Positions 22,176 to 32,163 of a stretch of DNA of 64,000 nucleotides are shown piece by piece. Each line of letters starts with the position of its first letter. The stretch's first letter is position 1. The stretch is taken from positions 4,774,001 through 4,838,000 of the forward strand of contig NC_016472.1 in the NCBI RefSeq assembly GCF_000226095.1, in the 5' to 3' direction. The translations under genes were made by a program, and so were the position numbers. The notes beneath the pieces were generated by a model, which worked only from the letters and a program-made list of their open reading frames with translations, was not told the origin of the DNA and made no database searches. The DNA comes from Thermothelomyces thermophilus ATCC 42464. Lineage: Eukaryota; Ascomycota; Sordariomycetes; Sordariales; Chaetomiaceae.

Positions 22176-24368
22176 CTACCTCCTATCGGACGGGCTGGGA
22201 GGAAGTATAGCGCCATATGGGTTGCCATCGACGTAGCGTGGCCCCTCATCGTAGCGGTCGGCCTTTGGTGGAGCTGCCGAATCCCAACTGTCAGCCCTGC
22301 GTCGGCTGAGCTGATCGGTACCACCGTTCGCCAACTGCCTCTGTCTCTCGAGTCGTCTCCTGTGCCTCTTCTCCTTCTCCAATTTCCACTGCCGCATCTC
22401 GTGCCTCAAATCGTTGGCTTCCTTAACATCCGATATGGCACCCTTGATCCCCAGCGCGGCGATGCCAACGGCGGCGGCATCCTGAAGGATAGCCTTGTGC
22501 TTAAGCTTGGCGGCCTGCTCCTCGCTGATCTTGCCTTCCGCTAACGCCTTTTGCCGCAGGTGGCGCTTCTCCATACTCTGGTAGACACTGTGGGTCGCGT
22601 GGATGGTCGCCACGGCGGCTAGAGCTGTGGTGATGATTTGCTTACCTTTCAGTTTCTTGCTCTTTTTTCTATCATCCTCCGAATCGCCCAAATCGTCCGA
22701 CGAGACCGAACCGCGTCTGTGACGGGAACGGTCCCGTCCCCCGCCACGGTGCGAGCGGCCATTGTCGTAGTCGTACCTGCGCCGGTCCCTGTCGTAGTCG
22801 TCATAATCGTCACGATATCGGCGAGAGCGGCCGGGCGAGTCATCGTAGTCGTCATAATCGCGCCTCCGATCACGGCTGCGATCACGGCTGCGATCACGGC
22901 TGCGATCACGGCTGCGATCACGGCTGCGGTCGCGGCTGCGGTCGCGGCGATCCCGGTCATCATCATCGGGGCCGTTGCCAATGCCGACCTTGGCCAGGCG
23001 CCGGCGGGTGGAATCCACAATGCTCCGGCTCCGGCTGCGGCGGCGGCGGTCGGGCGAGTCGTCACGGCTGTCGCGTGAGTCTACACTTCGGCGCCGCGAC
23101 CTGGAGCGCTCGTGGCTATCCATAATCTTCTTCGCACCAATCGCTCCCAGACCTGCCGTTGCTAGAGCGGCAAGCCCGCTCACGCCGCCGCCGCCGCCGT
23201 CCTTGGAGGGCGCGCGAGAACGAGACCGGGAGCGGCCAGTCCTCTCGTCCATCTCGATATTCTTCTTGGAGCCGTTGATGACGCGGTTGCCGAGGAGGCC
23301 ACCAACGACAGCCTCGGCTAGGCCTAGTTTACTTCCGGCCTTGTCCGGATTCTGGGCCGCGTCAAGGGTAGCGGCGCCGGCTGCGGCGGTAAGAATGCGC
23401 TTAGCCTTCTCACCCTTCCAAGAGCCCGGCTGCTTGGAGATTCGGAATGCCTCGGTAGCGCCAGCGATAAGCGAGGCCATGGCGGCCTTCTGGATCTTGC
23501 CGGCCGCATCATTCTTACTATCCTTGTCCTTGTCCCGGGCTCGGGATCGAGAGCTAGAGCGGGAGCGGGAGCGGGAGCGGGATCGGGATCGGGATCGGGA
23601 TCGGCTGCCGCGGCGGCTTCTGGTCTCCGACCTGTCGTCTTTGCCGCCTGTCAGGGCCTTGACGGCGCCACCCAAGCCGGCGGCAGCAAGAGCACTCTCT
23701 AGAAAGTTCTTGTGGCCCTTCTTCTCCTTCACGCTCTCGTCGTCATCTGAGTAGTAGCCGTACCGGTGAGCCATGGCTTTTCTCTCCTCTTTTTCCTTGT
23801 GCTTGTTGTACAGCTCGGTTCCCTGGTAGCCGGCAAGGGCGCCAGCAGCGCCGAGGGCGGCCGAGGCCAAGATGTTGCGGCGAACCTCGGTGCCATGCTG
23901 GCTAGCCTCGCGGCGATCGTAGAGCTCCTTGCCGCCAATGGCCAGGGCAGCGCCAGTCACAGCGGCGATAATCTGCTCCTGCTTAGAGAGCATGCGGGCC
24001 TTCTTCCGCTCCTCCTCGTAATAGGACTCCGTTTTCTTACGGGACTTGCGGTCGTAGTCATCTTGATAGGCCCGATCCCGGCCGTAGTAGGAGCGGCGAT
24101 CGTCATATTCGTCGTAGTATCCGGGCTCAGCTGACCTGGCGCAGCGCAGGTCTCTGGAAGAGTAGCCGGGAGGCGGGAAGTCACGGCGAATCTCCTCGAC
24201 TGAAAGGTCGCTATCCTCACGGGCTCTGGCTACGAGATCGCGCGACGGCTGGACATGGAGCGTCTCGCGCGACTCGTAATATCGAGGGTCATCACGCCGC
24301 TCCTCTCGATAGTAATGCCTGGTTGTGCGCTCCCGGAGGGGGGCGTCATAGTGATCGTACGAAGCCAT
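22176..24368 (-). CDS. RS-repeat, glycine-zipper protein of DUF3824 type
   Basis: 730-residue single-exon protein starting MASYDHYDAPLRERTTRHYY. It alternates very charged segments rich in Arg, Asp, Ser and Tyr with short Gly/Ala-rich amphipathic stretches: AAVTGAALAIGGKELYDRR, ASAALGAAGALAGYQGTELY, LAAAGLGGAVKALTGG and GLAALATAGLGAIGAKKIMD. The latter look like glycine zippers that could sit on or in a membrane. This layout matches the fungal DUF3824 group by eye; no function is established. Several SR/RD dipeptide tracts occur: RS repeats encoded at about 23559-23602 and a 12-bp RDRS tandem array at 22868-22951. The SR-rich character could suggest RNA binding, but I see no RRM. The ATG at 24368 is the first true start (the codon before it is GTG). 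Confidence 0.8.
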   Translation of the reverse strand: MASYDHYDAPLRERTTRHYYREERRDDPRYYESRETLHVQPSRDLVARAREDSDLSVEEIRRDFPPPGYSSRDLRCARSAEPGYYDEYDDRRSYYGRDRAYQDDYDRKSRKKTESYYEEERKKARMLSKQEQIIAAVTGAALAIGGKELYDRREASQHGTEVRRNILASAALGAAGALAGYQGTELYNKHKEKEERKAMAHRYGYYSDDDESVKEKKGHKNFLESALAAAGLGGAVKALTGGKDDRSETRSRRGSRSRSRSRSRSRSRSRSSSRSRARDKDKDSKNDAAGKIQKAAMASLIAGATEAFRISKQPGSWKGEKAKRILTAAAGAATLDAAQNPDKAGSKLGLAEAVVGGLLGNRVINGSKKNIEMDERTGRSRSRSRAPSKDGGGGGVSGLAALATAGLGAIGAKKIMDSHERSRSRRRSVDSRDSRDDSPDRRRRSRSRSIVDSTRRRLAKVGIGNGPDDDDRDRRDRSRDRSRDRSRDRSRDRSRDRSRDRRRDYDDYDDSPGRSRRYRDDYDDYDRDRRRYDYDNGRSHRGGGRDRSRHRRGSVSSDDLGDSEDDRKKSKKLKGKQIITTALAAVATIHATHSVYQSMEKRHLRQKALAEGKISEEQAAKLKHKAILQDAAAVGIAALGIKGAISDVKEANDLRHEMRQWKLEKEKRHRRRLERQRQLANGGTDQLSRRRADSWDSAAPPKADRYDEGPRYVDGNPYGAILPPSPSDRR
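22868..22951 (-). repeat. 12-bp tandem repeat encoding RDRS
   Basis: Unit GATCACGGCTGC (plus strand): five perfect copies at 22868-22927, then diverged units in which GATCAC becomes GGTCGC. In frame within the DUF3824-like gene, so copy number changes would add or remove Arg-Asp-Arg-Ser units without a frameshift. Confidence 0.9.
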
Positions 24369-26132
24369 CACCAGGCCGCAGTGTGATGGACGCTGTCAAG
24401 CGTCTTGGCTGTTTCCTCTAACGGATACCGGTTGACGATTGTCTTGGCTCTGGTCTCGTAAAATGATTCCGTGGAAAAGGCAAGTGTGGTGCAACCAAAA
24501 TCAGCTGCGTTGGATGGCAGCCCTAGAGGGGAAAGGAGAGGGCAGGCAAAGCTTGGAGCGGGGCAATCGTTGGTATTAATGAGAGGGACAGGGGTCCCAA
24601 GTGAGAAGTGAGGGGGAGGGGGGAGAGCCCGGCAAGAGAAAGAGCAGGCGTGCAGGGAAGCGACGGGAGAGTGGGCCTGGCCTTTGCCCGGTGCCTGTTT
24701 CGATCCAGGGAAGGTTGGATGGTCAAAACAACGATAACCCCTGAACGGCAATATGCACTTCGCAACAACGAGATGAACTGGCTTGCCGCTTTTTCTTGCA
24801 TTTGGCGTTTGGGCGTCAGCGAAGAAGGAAGAAGATGTAAAGACGAGGGGATGACAAGGAGCCGGCAACAGGAGGTTCAACGAAGCCCAGGTCTCCGACC
24901 CCCTGTTGGCCATCCTCTTTGGGCCGGGCAGGCCTGGGCTTTCCATTGGTCGCAGCTACGCAACCACGCAGCCACTGCTGTTGGATGTGAGAGGCCGCCG
25001 CAGGAACGCCTGTTTTGGCCGGCTCTGGGAAACGCTGCCATTGATGATCGCAAGCTTGCTGTAGCATCCACGCTGCCTCCGAGGGGGGGAACATTGGCAA
25101 CTAGTCAATAGTTTTACGGATGAATCAGTTGTTTCCTCTCGACACCAGCCGATAACACCCGGTCGACCGCTCTCCGCCCCAGGCCGGGGAGCAAAGGTCG
25201 TTTCAAGAGCACGCCAAACAAACCACTTGCGCGGCCGAGAGGGCCGCCCAGATGGAAAAACAAGGCGTCCGCGGCCAGAATTCGCCGATCCTTCCACTGG
25301 CCAGGTGGCCGTCGTGAAGAACTTGAGACTGCGGGCCGGCTGCCTCCTTGCCGCAATATGCTATGAACTCGCGAGTAGCCGTTGCACGAGAAAGCCTCAG
25401 CGTGACCCACCCTGTGGCCGGGGAGTGACCAGGTCTGGTCGGGCGCAGAATGAGAAGTGTGGTGTGCGACGCCACAGGCTCCCCATGCCGCCGCAGATTG
25501 GTTTCTGTGTATGTGCATTCGCGTATGGACCTGACCAAGTGGTCAGAAGAGCCCAACCAGGCGCCGAGCACCGTCTCGATTTGGGGGACATCGTGTCACC
25601 TCGAGTCACACGTCGCAGCCTTGCCCTGTCCGATGATGTCATGGGAACAGCGTCAGCCACACCGGCGCCGATGGGGACCCACGCGGGCAATCGAGAAAAA
25701 ACCCAGACGAGATTTATGTACATACACTTTGCAGCCATGACGATAATCACTTTTAATATATGGAAACTTGGTGACCGCCGTACTCTTTGCGTGTCCTTTG
25801 TCGGTCGGCTCTTCCGAACTCTTCTCAGTCTTCCTCTTCTCGTTTCAGGCTTCTTCTGTCGGAATTGTCAACTATGATACAGGGGAGGTTAGTACCTTGG
25901 TGCGACTGCTGGCTAGGTACCTCTGGGTTTCTTCTTCCATATTCAATCCGGTCTCCTAGGTCACTGTTGAGATCAGGCAGGCGCCCGGCCGGTTGAGGAA
26001 TCAGCTGCTCTCGGTTATCCGGACCCTACTTCATGATAGACAATTGTTGTATACTGCTACAGCCATCAAATTCAGTCTCGTCTTGGGTATCACGTGCCGC
26101 ACCATTTCTGCCGTCTTCCTTTGCTCCCTCAT
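24369..26132. promoter_or_regulatory. Upstream region of the DUF3824-like gene and 3' flank of the bHLH gene
   Basis: About 1.8 kb. The left part is probable leader and promoter of the DUF3824-like gene; minus-strand open frames continue upstream of its ATG without any motif. The right part would include the bHLH 3' UTR. No other gene is supported. Confidence 0.4.
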
Positions 26133-26836
26133 TCACAACTGCCCCGACGAAGCCGGTGCGTGACCATTCCCTGCGTGATTAGCATTCGCAGCCGGTAATT
26201 GACTGCCTCCCGGGCTACCGTTTCTTTCCGTTTGGCTTCCCGAGTTCATCAAATGCTCCTCCCAGTCGTCGTCGAAGAACCATGGAGGCATCATGTCAAG
26301 CGTGCTAGAAAAGGAGACAAATGTCAGCCGTCTAGCTTGTGTCACAGGTTTACAGCGCATAGCCTTTCCCAGACAAGGTGAAGGCAAGGCGAACGACGAA
26401 AGTCCGGATGAAGCTCACCTTTTCAAGTGAACATCCACAGCAACGCCTTTGGCCTCCAGAGTCTCGATCATTCTCCGCCGCTCCACCAGTAGTTTCCTGA
26501 TGTACTCTATCGTGCCACGAAGCACGATGCCCTCAGAGCGCGCTCGGCCCTCAAGGCCGGGCACAATAACCGACAGCCGGTCAAACCCTTGCCGGATTTG
26601 TTCGCGCCTCTTCTTTTCTGGTTCGCTCAAGTTAGCAAAGGGACCTTGGCGATCAGGCAGGCAAGCGGGCAATTCGGGGGGGTAGGTAGTATGCCACCGC
26701 CGACTGCTTGCGACGTACCTGAGGCGAGGTGATTCGCCCTCTTCTCCGCTTCTGTCAAACGTGTCTTCCGATTTGCCGAGTCGGGAGACAAAGAGCGGGA
26801 TGCCGATGCTCCTGATGACGTTGCTGAATGTGCCAT
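26133..26836 (-). CDS. Small bHLH transcription factor (Ino4-like)
   Basis: Three exons, 26836-26719, 26617-26419 and 26304-26133, give 162 codons. Intron 1 (101 nt) has donor GTACGT, branch GCTAAC, acceptor ACCAG. Intron 2 (114 nt) has donor GTGAGC, branch GCTGAC, acceptor TTCTAG. Joining intron 1 rebuilds the basic region RANHLASEKKRREQIRQGF, which contains the E-box-contacting H..E..RR pattern. Helix 1 runs into VIVPGLEGRARSEG, and helix 2 is VLRGTIEYIRKLLVERRR. The short length and the NHxASExKRR signature resemble fungal Ino4-type factors, which in yeast pair with Ino2 on phospholipid genes. Dimer partner and targets here are unknown. The C-terminus is acidic/aromatic (MMPPWFFDDDWEEHLM) and could be an activation or partner-binding segment. 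Confidence 0.85.
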
Positions 26837-28945
26837 GGTCTATCTCCAGAGTCCTGCGACAGAGAAAAGTGCAAGTCGATGGGTAGGTCTGTTTTGCGGA
26901 CGGCCTTCGTCAATGGTTACGAGGCGACACCGCCGGGGAAGGTCGCGGACGGGAGACAAGGCGAGCAGGCAACGCCGAAACGGTCAGGATAGAACGAGAT
27001 GCAAAAGAGCTGGGTAAGTAGAACGGTCAAGTCAAACTAGAGTGCTGCAACTAGCGAATTTCGCTTTGCGGTGATACGGTCGTCTTTCGCTTTCTGTGGT
27101 CGTTTGTGCTCGTGGAAACTGCGGGCTGCTATCGGCATGTGATCGAGGCTCTGCTGCAGAACTGATTGCCCGCATCCTCGTTCGACATGATGCTGCCGTC
27201 ATTCAACTGCAACGAAATCTGCAAAGAGCTAAAGCTCAGAGGGGACTGAGCAAACTCCGTCACTAAATTTGGGACATGGCCAGCGCCGGAAGGGAAGAAG
27301 TAAACGATTGGAACTGAGGTAGGTTTGCCGCTGCTGCAGGTGTGCGAGGTGTGGGTTTGCAGGAGAAGGGTCCCTGCTATGTTTGAGAGGCCAAATGGTG
27401 CTCGCTACCTTAGTTGTGGAATTCGCACTTTGTCACTAATAAGTAGAGGGAGCTGGTTCCGTCGTCTTGGCGTCCTCCGAGCGCTTGCCCCACCCGCCTG
27501 CTTTTGGGCCTGAGGAGGGGTTTTCTCGGGCGTTCCGGTCCGCGTTAACCTCGGCGCGGGGCACCTGACTCTCCACCAACTTGAAATCCAGGCGTGTTTG
27601 CGGTCACAGGACAGCCCCGGTAAAGCCCCAAACCACGACAGCAGTTTAATGCGCCCAAAACAGCACCGCTGAGAGACCGAACTGGATATGGCGTATAGGT
27701 AAAGTGACGGGCTCTCTTTTTCCGTTTTGCTGTCTATTGATACACTTACAAACAAGCCAAAAAAAAAAGGAAAAAAAACGAGACGCTTTTTATCTTCCGT
27801 GGTAAAATGAGAATGCGGCATTCCCTCTCACTGGACCGAGGTTTCAAAGAGCAGAGCATCCAGTCTAAAAACATTGCCGTGCTCTCCCATCCTGCCCTTA
27901 TTCTTTGACACCATCATTCGTAAAGCCCTTTTTTTCCTGGTCCGTTCGGGAAATGCGAAAGCGATCGCTAGGCTGCTGCTTCAGGTGCCTCGAGGGCAAA
28001 GCGTTAGCCTGCTTGAAAACAAACAATTGATACCTTGATGGTCGAATCCAGCGATAACCCGAGCGATGACGAATTACCCCTGTTCTCAAGTGCCATCCAC
28101 GACGCGCGCCTGTTTGACACGTCACCGCGAGCCTGCCATGATCCTCCGTAAATGCCAGCGGCCAAGAGAGAGGAGAAATGGGTAATGATGCTTGTCGGAA
28201 CGGAACGCCGGAATTCATACATGGGAATATGTCAAGGTAATGCGCCCCAAGATTGGTGACAAAATCGCAGAAAGTGAAAAGGGAGAAATAAAAGAAATTA
28301 CCGCCCCAAAACTCATCATATCGGGGTCCCGTCAACGTCAAAGCAATCACCCTTCGGTGCCCAATCTTCCCCCAGGTCCGTGTCCCTCATCATAACGCCT
28401 TCCCATCTGACCGCCCGCCCTCCCCAAAGATGTAGACCGACTCCAGAAGGAAAAGAGCACCTAATTTGAGCCCTGCCACAACCAAGCAAGCGACATTGAA
28501 CAGCCGCCAGTTGCCAAAGGGGCGTGACCGGCAGAGGCCAGTCTCGTTGGTTGCTCTCGAGGCACAACAGAATGAAATATACGTCGTGCTTTCTGATTTG
28601 CCGCAGTCAGAAGGCGGATTGCTCCCAATGATGCGTGGTACGTCAGTGACAACACGTCCTATTCGAGCAAACCCCTCGACAGCACCACCATGTCCCGGAC
28701 CCAGTGGGAAGAAAATAGCTGACTCGAATGGACGTCGTAATGATTAGATCGCTGGTGTATAGGAATTCCGTATGTGGTTCGAGCCTGGACAGACTGAAAT
28801 GAGGGAATCGCCAAGCCCCCGCGAACAACCGAGGTATCATCTTAAATAGGTCAAACGACGGCTCTGCCGAGGAACCTGTTGGCGAAGGGAAGCAAAGAGA
28901 ATCGCTTCCAAATATCGCCGACTTGCAGCTTCGGGTGCGGCCCCT
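26837..28945. other. Intergenic: bHLH promoter and La-motif gene 3' flank
   Basis: About 2.1 kb. The left third is presumably the promoter and leader of the bHLH gene. A short A-rich stretch lies at about 27758-27779. No coding gene, RNA gene or repeat family recognised. Confidence 0.4.
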
Positions 28946-31900
28946 TCAAATAGTGGCAACGCCCTTCCCACCCAGCTTGTTGTCCAATTCGACAGCCTCG
29001 TTCATGTGAGCCGTGAAGATTTCAGGCACTGCCCGATCTTGAGGCCAAGGTTTACGGGTGTTGGTCTTGAGCAAAAGCTTGTCGTAGAACTCGAGGAGGC
29101 ACTTCAAACCCCATGTGGACGGAGTCCCCTGACGCGCGTCCTCAAGCGCCAAGTCTCTGAACTCCTGGTAAACCTTGGCGTTGAAATCCTTGAGCAGCAT
29201 CTGCGACCAGAATCTGTAAAGTTTCTGCATCTCCTTGGGAGTTTCGCCCGCCTTGGCACTCTGCCGTTGCTCAAGGGCCGCCTTGCGAATCTCGACATAC
29301 GGTTTGCGATCTCTCTGCTCATTGGTAGAGGTAGATGCCTGTGCATCGACCCAGACAATACCACGCTCGGATTGGTCCGCCTGGTTGATGGGCGCGACAC
29401 TTTCCTCTCCACTGACGCTACGAACGATTAAGTCAGAGCTGTTCAAAACGGATGTTTAGATGGAGGAAGTAATGGGGAGAATGAGAGCACATACCTCGAA
29501 GTCTCTGGAGAATTGGCGGCTTGGTTCTTTCCAGGGACATAGCCTGCCATGCCGGACGCGGTGGACGAGCCTGCGTCATCTTTCTCATCGTAGCCCAGAA
29601 TCACCATCAGATTCTCCACCTGGGAGTCCGGGAAATTGGTCATACTCTCCAGTGTTACAGGGGACTGGGGAGGTGCGTATTCCGGTACACCCGCGGAGAG
29701 CTGGGTCTCTTGTCCGGCATGGTGGCCATTGGCAGTGCTGCCGTTGACTGTCGGATCGTAGGCGGCGCCGTTGATGAATGCCGGCGGATACATCTGGTCC
29801 TCGCTATACGGTGGGTAGACACCGACAGCAGCGGGAGGATACGGCTGAGGAACCATCTGACCGGGAAAGGGCGCGGCAAATTGGGCGTCCGGCCTCACAT
29901 AAGGGGTCCAATTTGCCGGACCATCATTGCGGTGAGGCTCAGCCCGTTCAGAAACGGGCAAGACAAAGTGCTGCCACTTGTCACGCGTCCGCAGTCGCTC
30001 AATCCCGTCATCGCCTACGCCGAACTCAATCTGATCGGAGAGCGAGCAAGCTAGGCGAAGGAGCTCCAAGTCCTCTGTGACGGCCTTGATGCGTTTAAAT
30101 GCCGCAATGGTTGAGAGATGGACAAAACCCTGGCCATCCATGTGCTGACGAAGGTAGTAGTCCTTGCAGAGGTTCTCAACAGACAGGTAATACTCCACCT
30201 GAGACTTGAGGATGGGAATGGATGGATCGAAGAGTGGCGAGTATATGTATGGGGGATATTGACCCACGGCGTAGTCGTTCACGTGAGCAGCCTTCGGGGG
30301 AAACCCTGCAGCACCCGCAGCGTTGCGCCCAGCCGCCTGACCGGAGCTTGCCCACTTGTTTCCCCTTCCCCTTGAGGAGTGACCGAAAGATGCCGGGAAC
30401 TGGCCAGGAAAAGGCGGAGGGCTGTGAGAGTTCGGATTTTGCCGAGCCTGGAAACCGTTGGGGGCTGGATAATGGCCGTTGGCGACGTACGACGCCAAAG
30501 AGATATGCGATGACGAGTTATTGTGGCTACCGCGGGCACGGTAACCGCCCCGGCCTCGTTCCGGACGGCCCTCCCGGGTGGGATACTGCTGATTATCACC
30601 CCTAGATTGGAAATTGCTGGCACGATCTTGAGGCAGAGCTCGTGCTTGTCCGGCTTCAGAATTCAGCGAGCCATTTTCGAGGCGGATATCCCGTGTCGCA
30701 CTGGCCCTCTTCGACGACTGAAGTTTCTTATTAGCGCTTGACTGTGACGAGGGCGGCACGGCTCTGTGAAAAACGTATGCGTTGCAGCGGGGGCTTACGC
30801 TTGAGGCATCAAAGCTGGCATCGCGAGCCTGCTCTGTTGTGCTCCCAGGCACTGACTGCTTGCGCTGGTCCCTTGAGGCGACATCAACTGAGGCACGCTT
30901 CGACGCATGCGGCGGGTGAGACTGAGGAGCCGCGCGGGAAGGAATACTTCCGTCACGGGAGCGGGCTGCCGTAGGCTTGGGACCCGTAAACCCACCGGGG
31001 GAAGCCGCCTTGTCGCTCACCGAACCAAGATTGGCTTGAGGGGCGGTGGCGGCCGCGGCAGCAGTATGATTGCCCCTCATTGGCCCTGCTTCACGACCAC
31101 CTCGGGGAGCGCCACCTCGGGGTTTGGGTCCGCGAAGGGGAGGTAACGGAGTCTGGAAAACAACGGAATGCTCAATCTCGAGCTTCTCCCAGGTCTTCTT
31201 GCGGGCAGGGGCAGCTTCCTCCGGGCCATCCTTTTCGGCTGTGTCAAGCTTCTCCTGTGACTTTCTTGCAGTCTGCTCTCGCTCTGCGGCAGACTTGGGA
31301 TCCGGCCAGGACGAAGGGTCCGCGACCGGGGGCAGGGCCACTGAGGTCCTTTCTTCCTTGTCTCCAGCACGGCTACCCCGCGGGCCGCTTCGGCGCGGAG
31401 CTTGGTCTGTGGGGCGTGATGCCTCAGCCGTCTTCTTCTGCGCCCACTTGTCCCCACTGGCACCGTTGGGCGCTGCGTTGCGCACGTTGGACTCCTCTTG
31501 AGAGGCATTTTGCTTCGATTCGCTGTCAACTGTCGGGTTGTCCGATCCAAGCTTGACCTGAACAGCCGCTTTTTGTGCTTCCATACGCTTCGCCCAGGGG
31601 TTGACAGTAGGAAGGGGAGCCTCTGTGAGGATTACTGGCTTAGGAGCCTCCTTCACCTTCTCGGCATCCTCATCCTGGTTTTGATCACTTGGCGCATCTT
31701 TGTCGGCAGTACGGCCTTTCTTCCCCTTTCGCCCTTTTCTGCCATCCGCGCTGTCATTGAAGCGGGAAGTCCGGCTGGTGGAGCGGGATGCCTTATCCTC
31801 ACTCTGGCTCCGGGCTTGAGGTCTAGCATCAGATGATTTCACGCTGGTCTCCTCGGCCGGTTTGCCCGACTGCTCCGTGACAGATGCTGCTGATGAGTTG

Positions 31901-32163
31901 GAATTAGCGACAGAAGCGGCTTCCTGACCCTGTTTCAACAACTTGCTCTCGACCTGGGGCTGTGCCGCCTGCTCTGTATCCCGAGTTTCAGGGGTGGTCG
32001 AGGCAACTGAGGGTGCTGTTATGGACGTGGCGCCGGTGGATGCGTCATCTTTCCCTTGCGAACCGGTCGTCGAAGGAGCAGGGCTCGATGTCTCTTGTTG
32101 GCTCGGTTGGGAGACGGTCCGGCCTCTCGCGGCTTGCGCGTAAGAGAATGTTGTGGCCGACAT
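28946..32163 (-). CDS. La-motif RNA-binding protein (LARP1 / Sro9-Slf1-like)
   Basis: Cytoplasmic RNA-binding protein of the La-related family, which associates with polysomes and mRNAs in yeast and animals. The start MSATTFSYAQAARGRT at 32163 is preferred over upstream in-frame non-ATG sequence. Exon 1 is 32163-29495. Intron 29494-29418 (77 nt; donor GTATGT, branch CTGAC, acceptor TCGTAG) joins ETSS to VSGEESVAP. The last exon ends at 28946 (1046 codons). The first two thirds are disordered (Ser/Thr/Ala, RG-rich, RGG-type GRGGYRARGSH). The La motif is at about residues 650-735: SQVEYYLSVENLCKDYYLRQ, GFVHLSTIAAFKRIKAV. The C-terminal helical part includes LYRFWSQMLLKDFNAKVY. A frame-preserving 81-nt intron (30798-30718; donor GTAAGC, acceptor CTTCAG) may also exist, giving 1019 codons. 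Confidence 0.92.

Noticed and set aside
30764-30798. 35-nt intron in the La-motif gene ending at TTTTTCACAG
   Set aside because: Too short for a fungal intron and its removal would shift the frame; the 81-nt alternative or no intron is better.
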